From Faecalibacterium sp. (GTDB lineage: Bacteria > Bacillota > Clostridia > Oscillospirales > Ruminococcaceae): a DNA stretch of 6,090 bases. The DNA lies in assembly GCA_017483235.1 (NCBI GenBank), contig JAFULE010000230.1, forward strand, positions 1 through 6,090. The letters run 5' to 3'. The position numbers and the translations under genes were made by a program. Shown here piece by piece: positions 1 to 4,896 of the stretch. Every line of letters begins with the position of its first letter. The first letter of the stretch is position 1. A model generated the notes under the pieces. The model ran no database searches, had not been told where the DNA came from, and saw only the letters and a list, made by a program, of their open reading frames with translations.

Positions 1-465
1 CTGCAAACCACCCTGCTGATCATTCTGCCGGTGGCGGCGGTGCTGATTTTGTGGCGGCGTGATCTGCACGACGATAGCCGCTACGATGGGCAGCTTACCC
101 CTAAAAAGGCGCTGCTGGCACTGGCGATCGGGTTTGGCATTGGCTGTTACGACGGCGCCTTTGGCCCGGGTACCGGTACTTTTGCCATCCTGGCATTTTC
201 CACTGTGCTGGGGTTTGATCTGCGCACTGCTGGCGGTAACGCCAAGCTGCTGAATCTGGCCAGTAATTATGCCAGCCTGATCACCTATCTTTGCAGTGGA
301 CTGGTGGTGTTTTCGGTGGCGCTGCCCTGTGCGGCGGCCAACATTGCAGGCAACCTGTTGGGCAGCCGTCTGGCATTGAAAAAGGGCAGCCGGTTTATCC
401 GGCCGATGATGCTGTGTGTGCTGTGCCTGCTGCTGTGCAAAATTGGATGGGATAATCTGACATAA
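1..465 (+). CDS. TSUP (TauE/SafE) family membrane exporter, C-terminal part
   Basis: The frame is open from the first base of the window to the TAA at 463-465, so this is a 154-residue C-terminal fragment whose start lies upstream; the GTG at 31 is an internal codon, not a start. The fragment has several hydrophobic membrane segments and the motif GCYDGAFGPGTGTF (codons at about 154-195), followed by RTAGGNAKLLNLASN. This glycine-rich G-x-YDG-x-FGPGTG block is characteristic of the second half of TauE/SafE (TSUP) permeases, which sit in the inner membrane and are linked to export of sulfite, sulfoacetate or other small organosulfur or organic anions. The substrate cannot be told from this part. 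The gene ends 27 bp before the PTS permease on the same strand with no terminator between, which suggests co-transcription. Family assignment is firm; substrate is unknown. Confidence 0.9.
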   Translation: MQTTLLIILPVAAVLILWRRDLHDDSRYDGQLTPKKALLALAIGFGIGCYDGAFGPGTGTFAILAFSTVLGFDLRTAGGNAKLLNLASNYASLITYLCSGLVVFSVALPCAAANIAGNLLGSRLALKKGSRFIRPMMLCVLCLLLCKIGWDNLT

Positions 466-477
466 TATCAATCTGGG

Positions 478-484
478 AAGGAGG
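478..484 (+). promoter_or_regulatory. Ribosome binding site of the PTS permease gene
   Basis: AAGGAGG is a full-strength Shine-Dalgarno sequence, 8 nt upstream of the ATG at 493. It fixes that start and also predicts efficient translation. The short gap after the preceding gene (466-492) holds no hairpin and no obvious promoter. Confidence 0.9.
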
Positions 485-492
485 CACCGCAA

Positions 493-2343
493 ATGGCGCT
501 GGACTATCGGGCCTGTGCACAGGGCATTTACACCTGTGCAGGCGGGGCCGAAAATATCCTGCAGGCTGCTCACTGTGCTACCCGCCTGCGGCTGGAGCTG
601 ATCGACAGTGCAAAGGCCGATCTGCAGCAGCTGCAAGCGGTGGAAGGCGTACAGGGCGTATATGCCATTGCCGGGCAGCTGCAGGTGGTGCTGGGCACCG
701 GAACGGTAAACAAGGTGTATGAACAGCTGGTGAAGCTGCCCGGTATGGACGCTGAGGGCAAAGCCGCCGACAGCGGTGCGGCAGCCCGGATGCCGCTGCC
801 CCTGCGCATGTTAAAATCTGTGGGCGATACCTTTGTGCCGCTGCTGCCCGCACTGGCGGCCGCCGGCCTGATGAGCGGCCTGCTGCAGGCCTTTGGACAG
901 CTGGTTCCGACCTTTGCCGGGTCGGACTGGTACAGCTTTTTGTCGCTGGTAGCGGGTACAGCTTTTGATTTTCTGCCGGTGGTGGTGGCAGCCAGTGCGG
1001 CCCGAGCCTTTGGCGGAAACATCTATTTGGGCGGCTTGATTGGTTTGTGTATGATCCACCCCGGCCTGATCAGTGCATGGAACGCCGGCGATGCCTCGGC
1101 TTCGCTGCCCAGCTGGCAGCGGTTGTGGTTTGAAGTGCCCAAAGTGGGCTATCAGGGGCACGTGATCCCGTTGATGATCACGGTATGGGTGCTGTGCAAG
1201 CTGGAACGCTGGCTGCACCGCCGTGTGCCCGAAATGCTGGATCTGTATCTTACCCCCATGCTGTCGCTGGTCATTTCGGCTTTTCTGGCCTTTACGGTCA
1301 TAGGGCCGGTGTTTGCGGCGGCCGAGCGGCAGATGGTGTATCTGGTACAGCTGCTGCTGACCAGCGCTTACGGGGTGGGGTCCATGCTGCTGGGCGGTAT
1401 TTATTCCGCTACGGTAGTGTGTGGTTTACACCACATCTACGATGTAATGGAAGCAGGAATGGTGGCCCGCACCGGCATGAATATTCTGATGCCGGTGGCC
1501 TCGGCCGCCAACATTGCCCAGTGCGGCGCCTGTCTGGCGGTGGCGCTGAAAACGCAGGACCGCAAGCAGCGTGCGGTGGCGGTGCCGGCAGCCCTTTCGG
1601 CCTTGCTTGGCATTACCGAGCCGGCTATTTTTGGCATCAATCTGCGCCATTTTACCCCGTTTCTGTGTGCTGCCGCCGGCGGTGCACTGGGCGGTTTGCT
1701 GGCCACCCTGCTGGGGCTGAGTGCCACTTCCTATGGCGTCAGTACCCTGTTGGGCATGTTTTTGATTCAGCCTGCCTTCATGCTGCAATATCTGCTGGTG
1801 TTGGCAGTAGCCTGTGGCACTGCTTTTACTCTCACCCTGCTGCTATGGAAAAACGGTGAAAAAACCAAAAAAGAAGCCCGCCCCGGCGAAGCACTGCCGC
1901 AGAATATTGTGCTGCGCTGCTCGCTGGGCGAGGTGGCTCAGCCGGTGCCCGGTGTGGTCATTCCCATCCGTCAGGTCAGCGACCCGGTATTTTCGCAGGG
2001 GCTGCTGGGGGTAGGGGTGGCCATTCGCCCGTCGGCGGGCGTTGTATTTGCCCCCATCGATGGGCAGGTGGTGTCGCTTGCGCCTACCGGCCATGCCATC
2101 GGTCTGCGGGGCGATAACGGCATCGAACTGTTGATCCATATTGGCATCGACACGGTAAAAATGGGCGGCAGGGGCTTTACCCCCATGGTTGCACAGGATA
2201 CCCATGTAAAGGCGGGCCAGCAGCTGATGCTGTTCAGCCCGCAGACCATTCGGGAAGCCGGCTTTGACGATACGGTGATGGTGGCAATGGTAAACAGCCG
2301 CAATTACCCCGAAGCGGAGGCAATCGTGGATGTTACCGACTGA
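493..2343 (+). CDS. PTS sugar transporter EIIBCA, sucrose-type (glucose/sucrose superfamily)
   Basis: This 616-residue protein is a complete one-chain PTS permease that imports a sugar across the cytoplasmic membrane while phosphorylating it with phosphate from HPr. EIIB spans about residues 5-85 and has the phospho-cysteine C28 in HCATRLR. EIIC spans about 105-452, many hydrophobic segments, with the conserved GITEPAIFG at 373-381 and GGNIYLGGLIGLCMIHPGL near 176-194. A charged linker (about 453-470) leads to EIIA, about 480-616, with H534 and the phospho-accepting H549 in LLIHIGIDTV, the spacing of 15 typical of EIIA-Glc domains. All phosphorelay residues are present, so it should be active. 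The G-LHH...E block (H313, H314, E320) and the ANIAQ...LAVALKT region resemble ScrA-type sucrose permeases more than BglF-type beta-glucoside permeases, but trehalose or another disaccharide is possible. No hydrolase or antiterminator gene lies beside it in the window to settle the substrate. Confidence 0.93.
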   Translation: MALDYRACAQGIYTCAGGAENILQAAHCATRLRLELIDSAKADLQQLQAVEGVQGVYAIAGQLQVVLGTGTVNKVYEQLVKLPGMDAEGKAADSGAAARMPLPLRMLKSVGDTFVPLLPALAAAGLMSGLLQAFGQLVPTFAGSDWYSFLSLVAGTAFDFLPVVVAASAARAFGGNIYLGGLIGLCMIHPGLISAWNAGDASASLPSWQRLWFEVPKVGYQGHVIPLMITVWVLCKLERWLHRRVPEMLDLYLTPMLSLVISAFLAFTVIGPVFAAAERQMVYLVQLLLTSAYGVGSMLLGGIYSATVVCGLHHIYDVMEAGMVARTGMNILMPVASAANIAQCGACLAVALKTQDRKQRAVAVPAALSALLGITEPAIFGINLRHFTPFLCAAAGGALGGLLATLLGLSATSYGVSTLLGMFLIQPAFMLQYLLVLAVACGTAFTLTLLLWKNGEKTKKEARPGEALPQNIVLRCSLGEVAQPVPGVVIPIRQVSDPVFSQGLLGVGVAIRPSAGVVFAPIDGQVVSLAPTGHAIGLRGDNGIELLIHIGIDTVKMGGRGFTPMVAQDTHVKAGQQLMLFSPQTIREAGFDDTVMVAMVNSRNYPEAEAIVDVTD

Positions 2344-2364
2344 CGAAATGTGAAAAAACAGGAA

Positions 2365-2397
2365 AAGGCCGTCCCGGTCTTGCGCCGGGGCGGCCTT
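2365..2397. terminator. GC-rich hairpin after the PTS gene, probable terminator
   Basis: A 13-bp stem lies 21 bp after the PTS stop codon: the arms are AAGGCCGTCCCGG (2365-2377) and CCGGGGCGGCCTT (2385-2397), with one G-T pair and a 7-nt loop. On the plus strand the tail is only TTATGCTGT, a weak U-tract. On the minus strand the hairpin is followed by TTTTCCTGTTTTTTC, which is a better tail although no minus-strand gene ends here. It probably ends the PTS transcript, at least partly. Confidence 0.7.
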
Positions 2398-2409
2398 ATG
2401 CTGTACAAT
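2380..2409 (+). promoter_or_regulatory. Candidate sigma-A promoter of the M23 gene
   Basis: TTGCGC (2380-2385) and TACAAT (2404-2409) are separated by 18 bp and would start transcription near 2416, giving a leader of roughly 29 nt before the ATG at 2445. The -10 box matches TATAAT at 5 of 6 positions and the -35 box is a partial match. The -35 falls inside the loop and 3' arm of the upstream hairpin. This is pattern matching only. Confidence 0.4.
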
Positions 2410-2432
2410 AACAGATAATGAGTACATTGATT

Positions 2433-2437
2433 GGGAG
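2433..2437 (+). promoter_or_regulatory. Ribosome binding site deciding the M23 start
   Basis: GGGAG lies 7 nt before the ATG at 2445. The in-frame ATG at 2418 has no purine-rich site upstream and would lie almost on the predicted transcription start, so 2445 is preferred; starting at 2418 would only add nine residues ahead of the signal peptide. Confidence 0.7.
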
Positions 2438-2444
2438 ATTATCC

Positions 2445-3638
2445 ATGCAGAATAAACACCACCATGCCCGCGGTGCGCTGCGCCGTTTTACTTCTATGCT
2501 GCTGGCCTGCGCCATTTTGGGCGGAGTTCTGGCCGGCACAGTATATGCCACCAGTAAAAATGACCTGCAGCAAAATCTGGATGATGCCCGCAACGAGTAC
2601 AATGCCCAGTCCAACGCGCTGAAGGATGCCAAGAACGAAACCAAAGATGCGCAAAAGACGGTAAATTCACTGAATCAGCAGTCACAGGCTATTGTGGATG
2701 AGATTGCAGTGATCGACGGCCAGATGGACGAGCTGAACCTGCAGATTGCCGAAAAAGAAGTTGAGATTGAACAGCGACAGGCCGAGATCGATGCCCGCTG
2801 GGGCGATTTCAAACATCGGGTGTCTGCCATGCAGGAAATGCGCGACAGCGGCATGATGACCATGCTGAGCGCGGTAAAGGATCTGTACCAGTTTTTGACC
2901 TTCAACGAAGCGCTGCAGGATGTTTCGGCCAAGGATACCGAAGTGCTGGACGACATGAAGCAGCGTAAGGAAGAACTGGAACAGGTAAAAAAAGAAAAAG
3001 AGGATGCGGTAGCACAGCTGGAAGCGGCCAAGGCCGAGCTGGAAGTGAAGCAGGAAGCGCTGGCCAAAAGCCTGAAAAATGCAAACAAAGAGTTGAGCGA
3101 TGCCAAGGCGGCCGAAGCGGCGCAGCAGATCATTACCGATGAAGCCCGCGCAAAGTGGACCAAGGCACAGGAAGAACTGGATGCTTACATCAAGAGCCAT
3201 CTGGATGCCAACGGCAGCGGCGGTTTAAGCTTTGGCATGAACTTCCGGGCGGCGCTGAACAGCTATACCCGTATTTCGACCTATTTCGGGGTAAAGGACG
3301 CCTGGCATAACAACCCCCACGGCGGTACCGACTATGCGGCCCCTAAGGGCACCCCCATCTATGCCTGCGAAAGCGGCAAGGTGATCATTGCTACCTACAG
3401 CAGCAGTTACGGCTACTATGTTACCATCAACCACGGCGAAGGCACCGATGGCAACACCTATGCTACCCTGTATGCCCACATGAAAAACTTTGTGGTCAGC
3501 GCCGGGCAGAAGGTGAACCGCGGCGACCTGATCGGTTATGTGGGCAGCACCGGCCGCAGCACCGGCCCTCACCTGCATCTCGAGCTGTGGCGCAACGGCG
3601 GCAAAATCAACAGCCGCGATTATATCCCCGACCGATAA
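2445..3638 (+). CDS. Secreted coiled-coil M23 peptidase (EnvC/PcsB-like murein hydrolase)
   Basis: A 397-residue exported cell-wall enzyme. An N-terminal signal peptide (R13-R14, hydrophobic core about 15-33, likely cleavage after VYA at 35) is followed by a long charged coiled coil, about 38-245, broken in the middle by a segment (R125-VSAMQ to FLTFNEAL at 150-157) that resembles the hinge of EnvC/PcsB-type division hydrolases. A short Gly/Ser linker then leads to a C-terminal LytM/M23 domain, about 262-397. The zinc ligands H292 and D296 (HGGTD) and H378 (HLHLEL) are all present, as are the catalytic H345 (YAHM) and H376, so it should be an active endopeptidase cutting peptide cross-links in peptidoglycan. 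EnvC and PcsB are controlled by FtsEX through their coiled coil; whether that holds here is inference, and ftsEX is not in the window. C22 follows LLA, so a lipoprotein signal is a less likely alternative because hydrophobic sequence continues past it. It appears monocistronic. Confidence 0.92.
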   Translation: MQNKHHHARGALRRFTSMLLACAILGGVLAGTVYATSKNDLQQNLDDARNEYNAQSNALKDAKNETKDAQKTVNSLNQQSQAIVDEIAVIDGQMDELNLQIAEKEVEIEQRQAEIDARWGDFKHRVSAMQEMRDSGMMTMLSAVKDLYQFLTFNEALQDVSAKDTEVLDDMKQRKEELEQVKKEKEDAVAQLEAAKAELEVKQEALAKSLKNANKELSDAKAAEAAQQIITDEARAKWTKAQEELDAYIKSHLDANGSGGLSFGMNFRAALNSYTRISTYFGVKDAWHNNPHGGTDYAAPKGTPIYACESGKVIIATYSSSYGYYVTINHGEGTDGNTYATLYAHMKNFVVSAGQKVNRGDLIGYVGSTGRSTGPHLHLELWRNGGKINSRDYIPDR

Positions 3639-3648
3639 ACAGCAGATC

Positions 3649-3683
3649 AAAAGCCCCGCACCGAACGGTGCGGGGCTTTTTTT
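3649..3683 (+). terminator. Rho-independent terminator between convergent genes
   Basis: AGCCCCGCACC and GGTGCGGGGCT form a perfect GC-rich stem around a GAAC loop, followed by seven T residues (3677-3683). It starts about 10 bp after the M23 stop codon. The four A residues at 3649-3652 extend the stem and give a short T-run on the minus strand, so it may also terminate the convergent reductase transcript, whose stop codon is at 3696. Confidence 0.95.
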
Positions 3684-3695
3684 GCGGTTTGAGAA

Positions 3696-4817
3696 TTACA
3701 GGGCAGACAGTTCAACCTGTGCCTGCGCCAGCTGTGCCCGAATGGGCAGCTGCTGGGGGCATACCCCTTCACATTTGCCGCACTGCACGCAGTTGATGGG
3801 CTGCTCTTCCTTGTCCAGCCAGTTCCAGCGGCGGCGGGCATCTTCAGGATTCTGGTACATGCCGTAGTTGTTCCACACCGAGAAGGTTCCGGGAATATCC
3901 ACTCCAGCAGGGCAGGGCATGCAGTAACGGCAGCCGGTGCAGCCGTTGCGCACCCGGCTGAGCAGAATGGCCTTGGCCTGCTGCAACGCAGCGGTTTCGG
4001 CTTCGGTCAGTGGCTCGAATTCGGCAAAGGTGGCCAGATTATCCTGCACCTGGGCCATGCTGCTCATGCCCGAAAGGATCATCTTTACGTTGGGGTGGCT
4101 GCCCACCCAGCGCAGCGCCCAGCGGGCCATGCTGTCGTCGGGGCGCAGAGCCTTCAGCGGGGCGGCAGCCTCGTCGGGCAGAATGGCATGAGTGCCGCCC
4201 TTGACCGGCTCCATCACGATCACTGGCACATTCTTCTGCACACACAGCTCATAGCCGCGGTCGCCGGCCTGCACGTCGGTGTCCATATAATTGTATTGGA
4301 TCTGGCAGAAGTCCCAGTCGCGGTCTTTCAGAATGGTTTCGAAGGCGTTGTAGTCATCGTGGAAGGAAAAGCCCAGATACTTGATGCGGCCCTGTTCCTT
4401 CAGCTGCTGGCAATAGTCCACAATGCCCAGATCCTTGAACAGCTGGTAGCGGCTGCCGCTCATGGCGTGCAGCATGTAAAAATCAAAGTGGTCGGTCTGC
4501 AGCTTGCTGCACTGGGTTTCGAACACTTCCTTGGCGCGCTCCAGCGTCATGTTTTCCAGGCAGGGCATTTTGGTGGTCAAATAGTAGCTGTCGCGGGGCC
4601 AGCGCTGCAGAAAACGGCCCAGAAAGTTTTCGCTTTCGCCGTCGTGGTAAAACCATGCGGTGTCAAAATAGTTCACGCCGGCGTCGCGGGCAGCCTGCAG
4701 CATGGCGGCAGATTGTTCTTCGTCGATTTTGCCCTCACTCGTTTTGGGAAAGCGCATGCAGCCAAAGCCAAGAAGGCTGGTGGTTACGCCCAGATCGTTC
4801 CATTTGCTTTGTTTCAT
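3696..4817 (-). CDS. Aldo/keto reductase with C-terminal 4Fe-4S dicluster domain
   Basis: A 373-residue cytoplasmic oxidoreductase. Residues 1 to about 285 form an aldo/keto reductase barrel: the catalytic tetrad is visible as D52 (YFDTAWFY), Y57, K83 (LTTKMP) and H117 (FYMLHAM), and the SGMSSMAQVQDNL block (about 249-261) is the usual NAD(P)H-binding end. After it come two ferredoxin-type cysteine motifs: C293, C296, C299, C302 in CTGCRYCMPCP, and C343, C346, C349, C353 in CVQCGKCEGVCP, which should bind two [4Fe-4S] clusters. This fusion is a recognised subfamily common in anaerobes; it probably passes electrons between NAD(P)H or ferredoxin and a carbonyl substrate, but the substrate is unknown. 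The ATG at 4817 is chosen because GGAGGA precedes it and homology starts at once (KWNDLGVTTSLLGFGCMRFP); an upstream in-frame start at 4859 would add 14 unrelated residues within the intergenic hairpin. It lies downstream of glgB on the same strand. Confidence 0.93.
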   Translation of the reverse strand: MKQSKWNDLGVTTSLLGFGCMRFPKTSEGKIDEEQSAAMLQAARDAGVNYFDTAWFYHDGESENFLGRFLQRWPRDSYYLTTKMPCLENMTLERAKEVFETQCSKLQTDHFDFYMLHAMSGSRYQLFKDLGIVDYCQQLKEQGRIKYLGFSFHDDYNAFETILKDRDWDFCQIQYNYMDTDVQAGDRGYELCVQKNVPVIVMEPVKGGTHAILPDEAAAPLKALRPDDSMARWALRWVGSHPNVKMILSGMSSMAQVQDNLATFAEFEPLTEAETAALQQAKAILLSRVRNGCTGCRYCMPCPAGVDIPGTFSVWNNYGMYQNPEDARRRWNWLDKEEQPINCVQCGKCEGVCPQQLPIRAQLAQAQVELSAL

Positions 4818-4824
4818 CGGTGAA

Positions 4825-4830
4825 TCCTCC
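4825..4830 (-). promoter_or_regulatory. Ribosome binding site of the aldo/keto reductase gene
   Basis: On the minus strand GGAGGA lies 7 nt before the ATG at 4817-4815 and decides that start over the in-frame codon at 4859. Confidence 0.85.
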
Positions 4831-4848
4831 GTTGCGGTTTGTAGAACG

Positions 4849-4881
4849 ACGGGCCCCAAACAGCAAAGGTCTGGGGCCCGT
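4849..4881 (-). terminator. Hairpin between glgB and the reductase gene, weak terminator or leader structure
   Basis: ACGGGCCCC (4849-4857) and GGGGCCCGT (4873-4881) pair perfectly over 9 bp, 10 with the next A-T pair, leaving a 13-nt loop. It begins about 15 bp past the glgB stop codon. In the minus direction it is followed by CGTTCTAC rather than a run of T, so as a terminator it would be weak; it may instead protect the 3' end of glgB mRNA or allow partial read-through into the reductase. No convincing separate promoter for the reductase is visible in the 79-bp gap. Confidence 0.6.
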
Positions 4882-4896
4882 GGTCAAATCAGAATA

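Noticed and set aside
1185..1859. Plus-strand open frame of 224 codons within the PTS gene
   Set aside because: It is an out-of-frame shadow of the EIIC domain; the real frame carries GITEPAIFG and the other conserved blocks.
2418..2444. Alternative upstream start for the M23 gene at 2418
   Set aside because: There is no Shine-Dalgarno sequence before 2418, it lies next to the predicted transcription start, and it would put extra residues before a normal signal peptide.
2682..3200. Minus-strand open frames opposite the coiled-coil region
   Set aside because: The Glu/Lys/Ala-rich coiled coil of the M23 protein gives Phe/Leu/Ser-rich shadows on the other strand. No start signal or recognisable domain.
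4095..4823. Long plus-strand open frame of 242 codons
   Set aside because: It lies antisense to the aldo/keto reductase, whose catalytic residues and Fe-S motifs are intact. The frame stays open because of the GC-rich third positions of the real gene, and no family motif is visible.
4880..4890. TTGACC on the minus strand as a -35 box for the reductase gene
   Set aside because: No TATAAT-like sequence lies 16-18 bp downstream; that position falls within the GGGCCC hairpin.
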